A stretch of DNA of 64,000 bases from Klebsiella sp. WP3-W18-ESBL-02 (GTDB taxonomy: Bacteria; Pseudomonadota; Gammaproteobacteria; Enterobacterales; Enterobacteriaceae): positions 1,054,001 to 1,118,000 of the forward strand of contig NZ_AP021972.1 in assembly GCF_014168815.1 (NCBI RefSeq). The letters are read 5' to 3'. Shown piece after piece: positions 8,282-17,513 of the stretch. The translations under genes and the position numbers were made by a program. The stretch's first letter is position 1. Each line of letters opens with the position of its first letter. The notes under the pieces are model-generated. The model saw only the letters and a list, made by a program, of their open reading frames with translations. It was not told the DNA's origin and did not search any database.

Positions 8282-9430
8282 ATGGCAAACAGAATGATTT
8301 TGAACGAAACGGCCTGGTTTGGTCGTGGCGCGGTAGCGGCGTTAACCGATGAGGTGGCGCGTCGCGGCTATCATAAGGCATTGATTGTCACTGATAAAAC
8401 GCTGGTGGAATGCGGCGTGGTGGCAAATGTGACGGGCAAAATGACGGCAGCGGGGCTGGCGTGGGAAATATACGATGGCGTGATCCCTAACCCGACGATC
8501 CGCGTCGTAAAGGAGGGGCTGAAGGCCTTTGAACAGAGTGGGGCTGATTATCTGGTTGCGATTGGCGGGGGCTCACCTCAGGACACCTGTAAAGCCATCG
8601 GTATCATCAGCAATAACCCGGAGTTTGCGGATGTTCGCAGCCTTGAAGGATTGTCACCAACGCGTCAGCCCAGCGTTCCGGTGATGGCCATTCCAACGAC
8701 GGCAGGCACGGCGGCGGAAGTGACCATTAACTACGTCATCACCGATGAGGAGAAACGGCGGAAATTTGTCTGTGTCGATCCGCACGATATTCCGCAGGTT
8801 GCGTTTATTGATGCCGATATGATGGACGGCATGCCGCCAGCGCTGAAGGCAGCAACCGGCGTTGATGCGTTGACGCATGCCATTGAGGGGTATATCACCC
8901 GCGGCGCGTGGGCGTTAACCGATGCACTGCATATTAAAGCCATCGAGATGATTGCGGGCGCGCTGCGGGGCTCTGTTGCCGGTGAACGCAGCGCCGGGGA
9001 AACGATAGCGCTGGGGCAGTACGTAGCCGGAATGGGGTTTTCCAACGTGGGTCTGGGGCTGGTTCACGGGATGGCTCATCCGCTGGGGGCTTTCTACAAC
9101 ACGCCGCACGGTGTGGCCAATGCTATTTTGCTCCCGCATGTCATGCGCTATAACGCCGAGCATACCGGCGAGAAGTTTCGTGATATTGCGCGAGCGATGG
9201 GGGAGAAGGTTGAATCGCTGAACCTGGCGCAGGCGCGTAATGCTGCCGTTGATGCGGTATTTGCGCTTAACCGCGATGTTGGGATCCCGCTGTATTTACG
9301 CGATGTTGGCGTGCGTAAAGAGGATATTCCGGCGCTGGCGCAAGCCGCCTTTGACGATGTCTGTACGGGAGGGAACCCCCGCGAGGCGAGTATTGCGGAT
9401 ATCGTCGGGTTGTATCAGGCGGCATGGTGA
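8282..9430 (+). CDS. fucO: L-1,2-propanediol oxidoreductase FucO
   Basis: Iron-dependent group III alcohol dehydrogenase that reduces L-lactaldehyde to L-1,2-propanediol during anaerobic growth on fucose, regenerating NAD+. The protein has 382 residues, as in E. coli. The nucleotide-binding IGGGSPQDTCKA is near residue 97. The iron ligands lie in GVDALTHAIEGY (Asp and His, about 196 and 200) and in HGMAHPLGAFYNTPHG (two His, about 263 and 277). An AGGAGAAGGG ribosome-binding site precedes the start, 27 bp after fucA. Confidence 0.97.
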   Translation: MANRMILNETAWFGRGAVAALTDEVARRGYHKALIVTDKTLVECGVVANVTGKMTAAGLAWEIYDGVIPNPTIRVVKEGLKAFEQSGADYLVAIGGGSPQDTCKAIGIISNNPEFADVRSLEGLSPTRQPSVPVMAIPTTAGTAAEVTINYVITDEEKRRKFVCVDPHDIPQVAFIDADMMDGMPPALKAATGVDALTHAIEGYITRGAWALTDALHIKAIEMIAGALRGSVAGERSAGETIALGQYVAGMGFSNVGLGLVHGMAHPLGAFYNTPHGVANAILLPHVMRYNAEHTGEKFRDIARAMGEKVESLNLAQARNAAVDAVFALNRDVGIPLYLRDVGVRKEDIPALAQAAFDDVCTGGNPREASIADIVGLYQAAW

Positions 9431-9434
9431 TTTT

Positions 9435-9516
9435 GCCGGATGATGCTGCGCTTATCCGGCCTACATGCTACACCATCCTGTAGGCCGGATAAGGCGTTCA
9501 CGCCGTCATCCGGCAA
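9435..9516. repeat. REP/BIME element between fucO and xni
   Basis: Two facing REP units (GCCGGATGATGCTGCGCTTATCCGGCC and GTAGGCCGGATAAGGCG...CATCCGGCAA) in the gap between the convergent fucO and xni genes. Confidence 0.85.
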
Positions 9517-9521
9517 CGCCA

Positions 9522-10277
9522 CTAACGCGCCAGCCGCAGCTGCTGCAAATTGCCATCAATGTGCAAATCCGTGTGTAGCCGCGCGATATCGCGGCATAAA
9601 AACGCCATTTCCTGGTGCTCTACCAACTTCTTACGCCACTTCTCTGGCACTTCATCGAGATGCGCATACAGCGCCTCCAGGGTAGGGAACTGCGTCAACA
9701 GCTGCGTGGCGCTCTTCGGACCAATACCGGCGACGCCCGGGACTTTCGAACTGCTAATACCGGCTAATCCCCAATAGTCCGGTAGCTGCTGCGGCTGGAC
9801 GCCAAACTCCTTTTCGATAAACGGGACATCCAGCCAGCGCTTCTGGAAATAATCGCGGATGCGCAGCGTCGGGGAGAGCAGCTGACAGTAGCCTTTATCG
9901 GTCGACACGATAGTGGCCTGATGCCCTGAACCGGCGACCTTAACCGCCAGCGTTGCCGCTAAATCGTCGGCTTCGTTGCCGCTCGACTCCCAGCAGCGCA
10001 CGCCGCGCAGCTCAAAGGCGGCACGCAGGGCGGGCATCTCGGCGTGGAGATCTTCCGGCATTGGCGGGCGCCCGGCTTTGTAATCCGGCAGGCGCTGGTG
10101 CCGCCAGCCGCTGCTGCGGGCCTCATCGTCAAATACCGCCACCGCATGAGTGGGCTGGCTGTGCGCAATCAACTGGTCCAGCGCGTGCTGACAGGTCGTG
10201 ACGCAGGGCGAACCCTGAACGGCATGAATACGGCGAATTAAGTTGAGTGCGTCAACGATAAGCAAATGGACGGCCAC
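9522..10277 (-). CDS. xni: Flap endonuclease Xni (exonuclease IX)
   Basis: A 5'-nuclease family flap endonuclease, related to the 5' domain of DNA polymerase I, that removes 5' flaps during repair. With the GTG start at 10277 the protein has 251 residues, the E. coli length, beginning VAVHLLIVDALNLIRRIH after a GGGAGA ribosome-binding site; an ATG 13 codons further upstream has no family support. Metal-binding acidic residues are visible in DALN, FDDEARSSG, GNEADDLAA and STDKGYCQL; the helix-hairpin-helix GISSSKVPGVAGIGPKSA follows. Confidence 0.95.
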   Translation of the reverse strand: MAVHLLIVDALNLIRRIHAVQGSPCVTTCQHALDQLIAHSQPTHAVAVFDDEARSSGWRHQRLPDYKAGRPPMPEDLHAEMPALRAAFELRGVRCWESSGNEADDLAATLAVKVAGSGHQATIVSTDKGYCQLLSPTLRIRDYFQKRWLDVPFIEKEFGVQPQQLPDYWGLAGISSSKVPGVAGIGPKSATQLLTQFPTLEALYAHLDEVPEKWRKKLVEHQEMAFLCRDIARLHTDLHIDGNLQQLRLAR

Positions 10278-10357
10278 GGGCGTTCTCCCTAACAGACAGG
10301 GCGCTAAGGGTAACATTCAAGGGCAGGAGAGGCTATTGGTGGGGGGGAAAACGGGAA

Positions 10358-10380
10358 GAGGCCTCGCAAAACGAGGCCTC
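10358..10380 (-). terminator. Probable sdaB terminator hairpin
   Basis: Perfect nine-base arms GAGGCCTCG / CGAGGCCTC around a short A-rich loop, 15 bp beyond the sdaB stop codon. On the sdaB strand it is followed only by a mixed C/T stretch, so intrinsic strength is doubtful. Confidence 0.5.
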
Positions 10381-10395
10381 TGTGGCGAACAAACG

Positions 10396-11763
10396 TTAGT
10401 CGCAGGCAACCACTTTCATTGCCAGGCCACCGCGTGAGGTTTCGCGGTATTTCGCGTTCATGTCTTTGCCGGTTTCGTACATGGTCTCGATCACTTTATC
10501 GAGGCACACGCGCGGCTCGCTGGTACGGCGCAGGGCCATACGCGCGGCGTTGACCGCTTTCACCGATGCAATGGCGTTACGCTCAATGCACGGCACCTGT
10601 ACCTGACCGGCTACCGGGTCACAGGTCAGGCCAAGGTTGTGTTCCATGCCGATTTCCGCAGCAATGCACACCTGGGCCGGGCTGGCACCCAGAAGTTCGG
10701 CCAGACCCGCGGCCGCCATGGAGCAGGCGACGCCGACTTCGCCCTGGCAGCCGACTTCGGCACCAGAGATGGACGCGTTCATCTTGTAAAGTGAGCCAAT
10801 GGCGCTGGCAACCAGCATATAGCGTGCCAGCGAGTTAGCATTCACTTCGCGGATAAACTTGTCGTAGTAGGCCAGAACCGCCGGGACAATCCCGCAGGCA
10901 CCGTTGGTGGGTGCGGTGACCACGCGGCCACCGGCAGCGTTCTCTTCGTTGACCGCCAGCGCGAACATGTTAATCCAGTCAACCACCGCCATCGGGTCGC
11001 TGCTGATTTTATCCTGGCTGACCAGCATGCGGCGCAGCGCGGCGGCGCGGCGCGGTACGCGCAGTTTACCAGGCAGAACGCCTTCGGTGGTGGTGCCGTG
11101 CTCGATTCCGCCCTTCATCACTGCCCAGACGTCGGCGAAGTGCTTTTCCAGCTCTTCTTTGCTGTGCAGCGCGAGTTCGTTCTGCATCATCAGGCCGGAC
11201 AGCGACAGGCCGGTTTCGCTGCAGTGACGCTGCAGGTCGGCGGCGCTGCTGTACGGGTATGGCACCGCGACCGGCGCTTCGGACTGCTGGCCAAAGTGTT
11301 CTTCGTCGACGATAAAACCGCCGCCGATGGAGTAGTAGGTTTTGCTGTACACGGCTTTGTCGCCCGCCAGTGCGGTAATGCGCATGCCGTTTTCGTGCAG
11401 AGAGAGATTGTCCGCATGGAAGTTCATGCACTGGTCAACCGGGAACTCCACTTCGTGTTGGCCGTTAGCCAGCATCAGTCGGCCGTGAGTATTCACGTCC
11501 TGAATAAACGCTGGGATGGCGTCGATATCAACCGTATCCGGCAGATTTCCTGCCAGACCCATAATAATGGCGATATCCGTATGGTGACCTTTACCGGTCA
11601 GAGAAAGTGAACCGTAAACATCGACGACCACGCGAGTGATATCAGTCAGGATCCCACGCGCAATCAAGTCGTCCGTGAATTGTTTGCCTGCTTTCATTGG
11701 CCCGACGGTGTGCGAGCTGGAAGGACCAATGCCGATTTTGAAAATATCGAATACGCTAATCAT
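10396..11763 (-). CDS. sdaB: L-serine deaminase II SdaB
   Basis: Converts L-serine to pyruvate and ammonia through a 4Fe-4S cluster. The protein is 455 residues, as in E. coli. It begins MISVFDIFKIGIGPSSSHTVGPMKAG, the beta domain, followed by the alpha domain with the glycine-rich APTNGACGIVPAV. Candidate cluster cysteines lie in NGACGI, LTCDPVAG and VPCIERN. It is co-oriented with and 53 bp downstream of sdaC, so transporter and deaminase are made together. Confidence 0.97.
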   Translation of the reverse strand: MISVFDIFKIGIGPSSSHTVGPMKAGKQFTDDLIARGILTDITRVVVDVYGSLSLTGKGHHTDIAIIMGLAGNLPDTVDIDAIPAFIQDVNTHGRLMLANGQHEVEFPVDQCMNFHADNLSLHENGMRITALAGDKAVYSKTYYSIGGGFIVDEEHFGQQSEAPVAVPYPYSSAADLQRHCSETGLSLSGLMMQNELALHSKEELEKHFADVWAVMKGGIEHGTTTEGVLPGKLRVPRRAAALRRMLVSQDKISSDPMAVVDWINMFALAVNEENAAGGRVVTAPTNGACGIVPAVLAYYDKFIREVNANSLARYMLVASAIGSLYKMNASISGAEVGCQGEVGVACSMAAAGLAELLGASPAQVCIAAEIGMEHNLGLTCDPVAGQVQVPCIERNAIASVKAVNAARMALRRTSEPRVCLDKVIETMYETGKDMNAKYRETSRGGLAMKVVACD

Positions 11764-11816
11764 GAGGCGTCCATTGTGTATCGAGGTGCGCCGCCCCGAA
11801 AGGCGGCGCAGGGGGA

Positions 11817-13106
11817 TTAACTAAACAGAGAGTAGGAAATGGCGGAGATAGCAATGAGACCCATCAGGACAACGAAGACGTTGCTGATGTGACCGCTATA
11901 TTTACGCATTGCCGGTACTTTCTGAATCGCATACATCGGCATCAGGAACAGAATCATCGCGATGATTGGGCCGCCCAGGGTTTCAATCATACCCAGGATG
12001 CTCGGGTTCAGGGTTGCCACGATCCAGGTGGTAACCAGCATGAACAGCGCAGTGATTTTGTTCAGTTTGTTGATTTCGATGGATTTGCCTTTGCTACGCA
12101 GAGACTTGATAACCATCCCGTTGAAACCTTCACGAGCGCCCAGATAGTGGCCCAGGAAAGATTTGGTGATAGCGATAATCGCGATGATCGGCGCCATCCA
12201 GGCGATAACCGGTGCGTTAAAGTGGTTCGCCAGGTAAGACAGGATGGAGATGTTCTGCTCTTTTGCCGCCGCCAGGTCCGCTGGGGACAGGCTCAGTACG
12301 CAGCTGAAGACGAAGAACATTACGGTCAGCACCATCATGATGTGGGCACGTGCCAGGATAGAGGAGCATTTTTTCTCTGCGCCCTGGCCGTACTCTTCAC
12401 GCTTCGCTACCGCGAAGGAGGAGATGATCGGTGAGTGGTTGAAGGAGAACACCATGACCGGAATCGCCAGCCACAGGGTCATCCACAGACCGTTACCGGT
12501 TGAAGCTGCGCTGCTAAAGGACAGCGTTTCCAGCGCCGCACCGCTCCACTGAGGAATCAGGTACAGAGCCAGCACCATCAGTGCCGCAACGAACGGGAAC
12601 ACCAGGATGCTCATCGCTTTAACGATCATCTGCTCACCGAAGCGAACGATAGTCATCATACCGACGATCAGAATCAGAGACAGGATAGCGCGCGGCGGCG
12701 GCGTCATGTGCAGCTGGTGAGCCAGGAAGCTCTCAACGGTGTTGGTGATAGCCACGCTGTAAACCAGCAGGATAGGGTAGATGGCGAAGAAGTAGAGCAG
12801 GGTAATCAGTTTACCTGCGCCGACACCGAAGTGTTCTTCAACCACTTCCGTAATGTCTTCACCCGGATTTTTACCGGAGAGCACGAAGCGGGTCAGGCCG
12901 CGGTGTGCGAAGAAGGTCATTGGGAAGGCGAGGATTGCCATGATGATCAGCGGAATCATACCGCCTACGCCGGCGTTGATTGGCAGGAACAGTACGCCTG
13001 CACCGATTGCGGTGCCGTAAAGACCCAGCATCCACATTGTATCTGTTTTGCGCCATCCGCTAGCAGATTCTGCTGTGACGATAGTGCTGGTTTGAGTGTT
13101 TTCCAT
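11817..13106 (-). CDS. sdaC: L-serine:H+ symporter SdaC
   Basis: Inner-membrane serine-specific proton symporter of the amino acid/polyamine (HAAAP) family. The 429 residues equal the E. coli length, with about eleven hydrophobic helices starting at TMWMLGLYGTAIGAGVLFLP. Its position upstream of sdaB makes a serine uptake and breakdown unit. A CCTGGAGGAAGG-like ribosome-binding region precedes the start on the coding strand (reads GGAGATACAG just before ATG). Control by CRP and Lrp is known in E. coli; a CRP-like site lies about 160 bp upstream. Confidence 0.96.
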   Translation of the reverse strand: MENTQTSTIVTAESASGWRKTDTMWMLGLYGTAIGAGVLFLPINAGVGGMIPLIIMAILAFPMTFFAHRGLTRFVLSGKNPGEDITEVVEEHFGVGAGKLITLLYFFAIYPILLVYSVAITNTVESFLAHQLHMTPPPRAILSLILIVGMMTIVRFGEQMIVKAMSILVFPFVAALMVLALYLIPQWSGAALETLSFSSAASTGNGLWMTLWLAIPVMVFSFNHSPIISSFAVAKREEYGQGAEKKCSSILARAHIMMVLTVMFFVFSCVLSLSPADLAAAKEQNISILSYLANHFNAPVIAWMAPIIAIIAITKSFLGHYLGAREGFNGMVIKSLRSKGKSIEINKLNKITALFMLVTTWIVATLNPSILGMIETLGGPIIAMILFLMPMYAIQKVPAMRKYSGHISNVFVVLMGLIAISAISYSLFS

Positions 13107-13550
13107 CTGTATCTCCTGGAGGAAGGAAAAATGCTAATTTTTTAGTCAAATAAAGTGAAAAAAAAGATAAAAGTAATATTAAATTTTATAAGTGTCGGTG
13201 TTTTTGTGATTTTTACCCAACGCCGTTTTGACGAGCGCAAATGTACATTTAACTGGTGAATGTATCAGTGATCATGATCTCAAATGTAATAATCCACTTT
13301 TAGTGCGGGATATGGCAGGTAATTTTCCTGTGATAACTCTTTAAGCGGATATTTATGGGCGCGAAGGCTAGCATTGGCAGTATGTGTGGTAAATGGGGAT
13401 AGGGGTAAATACGATGTTTTTGCTGATAAAAATGATGAAAATGGCGTTTTTTAGCGCCCAATCATAATTATTGCTAATAAAATGCGGTTGGCATTTGCAC
13501 GCAAACGATTGGCATGAGAGCTGTAACACAGTTTTAGCGATGTTTTAGCT
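13107..13550. promoter_or_regulatory. sdaC upstream region
   Basis: About 440 bp without a gene between sdaC and the ppnN terminator. AT-rich; it holds the CRP-like site listed separately. I see no ORF or small RNA that I can support. Confidence 0.5.
13267..13282 (-). promoter_or_regulatory. Candidate CRP site of sdaCB
   Basis: Reads TGAGA-TCATGA-TCACT on the sdaC strand, eight of ten CRP core positions, about 160 bp upstream of the sdaC start. E. coli sdaC is strongly CRP-activated. Confidence 0.5.
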
Positions 13551-13579
13551 AAAAAAAAACCGGCGGAAAATCCGCCGGT
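13551..13579 (-). terminator. ppnN rho-independent terminator
   Basis: Nine-base perfect arms ACCGGCGGA / TCCGCCGGT with a three-base loop, followed on the ppnN strand by nine T residues. A textbook intrinsic terminator about 30 bp after the ppnN stop. Confidence 0.93.
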
Positions 13580-13607
13580 GAGAAGTGAAATGCGCTGTGG
13601 CTGACGG

Positions 13608-14972
13608 TCAGGCGCAGATTTCGTAGCAAGGAATATAGGCAGAGCCGGGAAGCTTCATACGGTGCTGCGCCACAAAACCCTGTAGCAGTTCGTCCATACG
13701 GCGCATCATTTCTTTATCGCCATGAATTTTGTACGGCCCGAACTCTTCAATTGCCCGAATGCCCACCTCCTTCACGTTTCCGGCAACGATGCCAGAGAAG
13801 GCGCGGCGCAGGTCGGCGGCCAGCACTTCCACCGGCTGGTCCGGATAGAGCTTGAGGTTAGCCATATTCTCGTGCGACGGCTCAAACGGCATCTGTAGAT
13901 CGGGCGCAATGCGCATTGACCAGTTGAAGCTGTAGGCATCGCCGGTGTCGCGGCGGTTTTCTTTGACCAGCGGCATCGCTTTTTTCATCTGACGCGCCAC
14001 TTCGACTTCATCGTCGATGATGATCTTATAGTGGCGACGCGCGCCTTCACCCAGCGTGTGCACGACGAACTCGTCGAGCACGCGGAAGTAGTCAGCGCTC
14101 TCTTTCGGGCCGGTCAGGATCAGCGGCAGCACCTGGTCTTTGTTTGCCGGGTTCATCAGAATACCCAGCAGATACAGCAGCTCTTCCGCCGTTCCCACGC
14201 CGCCCGGGAAGATAATGATGCCGTGGGCGATACGGACAAACGCCTCAAGGCGTTTTTCGATATCGGGCATGATGATCAGCTCGTTAACCAGCGGGTTAGG
14301 CGGCTCGGCGGCAATGATGGACGGTTCGGTCATACCGATAAAGCGGCCTTCTTTGTAGCGCTGCTGCGCATGGCCGACCGCGGCGCCTTTCATCGGCGCT
14401 TCCATCGCGCCTGGCCCACAGCCGGTGCAGATGTTCAGCTCGCGCAGGCCAAGCTGGTTACCTACGCGGCGCGCGTACAGGTACTCGTTTTCATTGATAG
14501 AGTGGCCGCCCCAGCACACCACCATGCTTGGCGCTTCGCCGACGTGCAGCGCACGCGCGTTACGCAGGATGGAGAACACCAGGTTGGTAATATGGGTTGA
14601 GCTTTCCAGATCCAGATTCGGGAAACGCACGGTGTTATGGATCTGCCCGTAGACGAACAGAATATCGCGCAGCACCGCAAACAGGTTGGCCTGCAGCGAG
14701 CGGATAATACGCCCGTCAACGAACGCCTCTTCCGGCGGATTAATAAGCTCCAGCTTCACGCCGCGTTCGCGGCGCAGTACGTTGATGTCAAAGCTTTCGA
14801 AGCGGGACAGCAGTTCTTTACTGTTATCGGTCAGGCTGCCTGAGTTCAGTACGGCCAATGAGCAGTTGCGAAACAATTGATACAGGTCGGTGCTGGCCGT
14901 GCGTTTAAGCATGTCGACTTCCAGCTGCGACAACATATCCATTGCGCCAAGCGGGCTAATATGTGTAATCAA
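13608..14972 (-). CDS. ppnN: Pyrimidine/purine nucleotide 5'-monophosphate nucleosidase PpnN
   Basis: Cleaves nucleoside monophosphates (for example GMP, IMP, UMP) into base and ribose-5-phosphate. The E. coli enzyme is stimulated by (p)ppGpp and affects stress recovery, which is notable as relA lies in the same window. The protein is 454 residues as in E. coli, with the lysine-decarboxylase-like (LOG) fold motif FPGGVGTAEELLYLLG near residue 260 and an upstream nucleotide-binding CTGCGPGAMEAPMKGA. Monocistronic with its own strong terminator. Confidence 0.96.
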   Translation of the reverse strand: MITHISPLGAMDMLSQLEVDMLKRTASTDLYQLFRNCSLAVLNSGSLTDNSKELLSRFESFDINVLRRERGVKLELINPPEEAFVDGRIIRSLQANLFAVLRDILFVYGQIHNTVRFPNLDLESSTHITNLVFSILRNARALHVGEAPSMVVCWGGHSINENEYLYARRVGNQLGLRELNICTGCGPGAMEAPMKGAAVGHAQQRYKEGRFIGMTEPSIIAAEPPNPLVNELIIMPDIEKRLEAFVRIAHGIIIFPGGVGTAEELLYLLGILMNPANKDQVLPLILTGPKESADYFRVLDEFVVHTLGEGARRHYKIIIDDEVEVARQMKKAMPLVKENRRDTGDAYSFNWSMRIAPDLQMPFEPSHENMANLKLYPDQPVEVLAADLRRAFSGIVAGNVKEVGIRAIEEFGPYKIHGDKEMMRRMDELLQGFVAQHRMKLPGSAYIPCYEICA

Positions 14973-15089
14973 GTGAACTCCTTAACGGGACGAAAATCGT
15001 CTTCCTTAGTGATTACAATAGCCTTGCTGGCGCGGGAACGACAACCTTAGATGCGGAACAATGTGCAACACATTGAGACATTGTTCACG

Positions 15090-15935
15090 TTACTGACGTA
15101 CCAGGCGGCCAATAGCCGGCACGAATTCCGCATTTGAGCGCCATGGGTTGATATCCAGCCCGCCGCGACGGGTGTAGCGGGCATAAACGCTCAGGCTTTC
15201 CGGCGCGCAGAAGCGGAGAATATCGTTGAAGATACGCTCGACGCACTGCTCGTGGAATTCATTATGGTGACGGAAAGAGACCAGATAGCGCAGCAGCTTT
15301 TCGCGGTCGATTTTGGGGCCACGATACTGAATTTGCACCGAGCCCCAGTCTGGCTGATGGGTAATCAGACAGTTTGATTTCAGCAGATGGCTGACCAGCG
15401 TTTCTTCCACCACCTTTTCACCGGCGGCGCCGTCGAGGTAGTCGGCGTTGAACTGGTAGCTATCAATCTCAATATCCTGATCGTCAATGCAGCTGCCGTG
15501 GAAATGGGCGATAGGCTGACCTTCGATTTCGTCGAGGCGGTACAGGGCTACGGTGACTTTACCCTGCGCGCAGGCGCTCAGATCGCGCTCCAGCGTTTCC
15601 TGCACGTCCTGCCAGCAGGCAAAACGCGTTTGGTTAAAACTGTTCAAATAGAGTTTAAAGCTTTTCGATTCGACCAGATTCTCCGTCTCATGGCTGAGCT
15701 CAACGTGGCCGACGGCCACCTGCGGCAAGCCTTTGGCATTGAGCCAGGAGAGTTCGTACAACGTCCAGATGTCCGCGCCGTGAAACGGCAGGGAATCGGC
15801 ATGCAGCCCCAGCGGATCGCGGTTCAGGCTACGCGGGACGCCCTGCAGCAGGCTGGCGTCGTAGGTATCACGGTAATCTGTGGTTTTACCGAGCGTCAGG
15901 CCGGCAAGCGCCTGATGGTTATCATAAGAAGACAT
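15090..15935 (-). CDS. queF: NADPH-dependent 7-cyano-7-deazaguanine reductase QueF
   Basis: Reduces preQ0 to preQ1 in queuosine biosynthesis, a four-electron nitrile reduction. It has 281 residues (E. coli 282) and is the long, two-domain type II form. The catalytic Cys and Asp are seen, seven residues apart, in SNCLITHQPDWGSVQ near residue 189. The tunnelling-fold half-domains flank this site. Two other queuosine genes, queE and queD, lie about 20 kb further on. It is divergent from syd. Confidence 0.96.
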   Translation of the reverse strand: MSSYDNHQALAGLTLGKTTDYRDTYDASLLQGVPRSLNRDPLGLHADSLPFHGADIWTLYELSWLNAKGLPQVAVGHVELSHETENLVESKSFKLYLNSFNQTRFACWQDVQETLERDLSACAQGKVTVALYRLDEIEGQPIAHFHGSCIDDQDIEIDSYQFNADYLDGAAGEKVVEETLVSHLLKSNCLITHQPDWGSVQIQYRGPKIDREKLLRYLVSFRHHNEFHEQCVERIFNDILRFCAPESLSVYARYTRRGGLDINPWRSNAEFVPAIGRLVRQ

Positions 15936-16004
15936 GTTTCACCGTTATAAAGCAGGTACACTATGGTTTTAAGTGTACCCTGGCTAACCTGAAGAGAGAA
16001 ATTC

Positions 16005-16550
16005 GTGGATCAGCAGACCGCAGACGCATTACACGCATTTACCCAACGCTATTGCGATGCCTGGCAGCGCACCTATGGCAGCCTGCCGCGCAGCGAAGAG
16101 CTGTACGGTATTCCCTCACCGTGTCAGGTGTCTACCACCGGCGAGGCGGTGTACTGGCAGCCGCAGGCGTTTGACGGCGAGCAGAATGTAAATGGCGTTG
16201 AACGGGCTATGGATATTGTGGTACAACAACCCATTCACACATATTATACCACTCAGTATGCGGGTGATATGCAAGCGCTTTTCATGGGGGAACCCCTGAT
16301 GCTGCTGCAGGTGTGGAGCCCCGAAGACTTTCGGCGCGTGCAGGAAAACCTGATTGGTCACCTGGTCACGCAAAAGCGCCTGAAGCTTTCGCCGACGCTA
16401 TTTATTGCCACGCTGGACAGCGAGCTCGACGTGATTTCCGTCTGCAACGTGACCGGTGAAGTGGTTAAAGAGACGCTCGGAACGCGCAATCGCCTGCCTC
16501 TTGCCTCCTCTCTTGCGAGCTTTCTGACTCAACTTGAGCCAATTCTGTAG
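16005..16550 (+). CDS. syd: SecY-interacting protein Syd
   Basis: A peripheral inner-membrane protein that binds SecY and interferes with improperly assembled SecYEG. 181 residues, as in E. coli, beginning MDQQTADALHAFTQRYCDAW. The N-terminal start is well supported by a GAGAGAAA ribosome-binding site. Divergent from queF by 69 bp; the csrB RNA gene follows, as in E. coli. Confidence 0.95.
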   Translation: MDQQTADALHAFTQRYCDAWQRTYGSLPRSEELYGIPSPCQVSTTGEAVYWQPQAFDGEQNVNGVERAMDIVVQQPIHTYYTTQYAGDMQALFMGEPLMLLQVWSPEDFRRVQENLIGHLVTQKRLKLSPTLFIATLDSELDVISVCNVTGEVVKETLGTRNRLPLASSLASFLTQLEPIL

Positions 16551-16569
16551 GAAAATGTACCCATCCCTT

Positions 16570-16587
16570 TGTGAGAGATCTCTTACA
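16570..16587. promoter_or_regulatory. UvrY (SirA) binding palindrome upstream of csrB
   Basis: TGTGAGAGATCTCTTACA matches the known 18-bp UvrY/SirA inverted repeat upstream of csrB with one position changed. It lies about 175-190 bp before the csrB start, as in related species. A further GTGAGAGATC half-site follows at about 16595 and TGTAAG half-sites occur at about 16695, 16716 and 16729. The cognate kinase BarA is encoded 5 kb downstream. Confidence 0.85.
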
Positions 16588-16760
16588 CGCTCTGTGAGAG
16601 ATCGCCAGAATATCAGTAAGACACTTATCCCATCATTTTAGTAATTCTTTTTTATTTCAATATGTTATTAATTTTGTCAGGCAATTTTTACGTCTGTAAG
16701 CCTTAAGGATTTGCCTGTAAGACGCTTGTAAGACGAAGGGAAATAGCGGATTCTATCTAC

Positions 16761-17127
16761 GTCGACAGGGAGTCGCACAATGAAGTGAACATCAGGATGA
16801 TGACGCTTCATAGGACACACCGGGAAGGTGATTCAAGGAAAGGCTTCAGGAAGAAGCAAGAGGATAGCGCAGGAGCGCGTTAAAGGACACCTCCAGGACG
16901 GAGAATGAGAGCCAGACAGGATATCTGGTGGATCAGGAAGATCGGGACACACTCAAGGATTGGGTGAAATCGCATCGGGGTGGTGTGATGCAGGAAGCAA
17001 CCGTTTAAGGATGAACTGGTCAGGAGACCACAGGAAAAGTTGTCACGGATGAGCAGGGAGCACTAAAAGTAGCTGGATTGCTGCGAAACGAACCGGGAGC
17101 ACTGTTTTTACAGTGCTCCCTTTTTTT
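16761..17127 (+). ncRNA. csrB: CsrA-sequestering small RNA CsrB
   Basis: A regulatory RNA that binds many CsrA dimers and so releases glycogen, biofilm and motility messages from CsrA control. It begins GTCGACAGGGAGTC like E. coli CsrB and is about 367 nt (E. coli 369). I count about two dozen GGA motifs, many as CAGGA or AAGGA in predicted loops, the hallmark of CsrA ligands. The 3' end is an intrinsic terminator: GGGAGCACTGT / ACAGTGCTCCC arms followed by seven T residues. Position between syd and yqcC matches E. coli. Transcribed under BarA-UvrY control. Confidence 0.97.
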
Positions 17128-17183
17128 GTTTCCCACCAACTAGTGGTATCCTGCGCGCGATTTTGTTTCCTCAGAGGTTTTCC

Positions 17184-17513
17184 ATGACACGCCACGATAG
17201 CCTTCGCGACCAACTCCTGCTTATTGAAACGCTGCTTCGCCAGCATCAGCACTGGCAGGATGATGCGCCGCACGAAAGCGCCTTTGCCAGCGACCAGCCG
17301 TTCTGCATGGATACCCTGGAGCCGCTTGAGTGGCTGCAATGGGTGTTGATTCCACGTATGCATCAGTTGCTGGACAGCGGAATGCCGCTGCCAAAAGATT
17401 TCGCCATCGCGCCCTACTACGAGATGGCGCTTGACGCCGCGCACCCGCTGCGCGCCATCATTCTGCCGCCGCTTGAACAGCTGGATGCCTTCTTTACGAG
17501 TGACCCTCACTGA
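17184..17513 (+). CDS. yqcC: YqcC family protein
   Basis: A 109-residue conserved enterobacterial protein of unassigned function, beginning MTRHDSLRDQLLLIETLLRQ. I use the ATG at 17184, after an AGAGG ribosome-binding site; a start seven codons earlier lies in the leader. It is helical and acidic, without membrane segments. It overlaps truC by one base and yqcA follows, so it is co-transcribed with a tRNA/rRNA modification gene and a flavodoxin. Confidence 0.9.
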   Translation: MTRHDSLRDQLLLIETLLRQHQHWQDDAPHESAFASDQPFCMDTLEPLEWLQWVLIPRMHQLLDSGMPLPKDFAIAPYYEMALDAAHPLRAIILPPLEQLDAFFTSDPH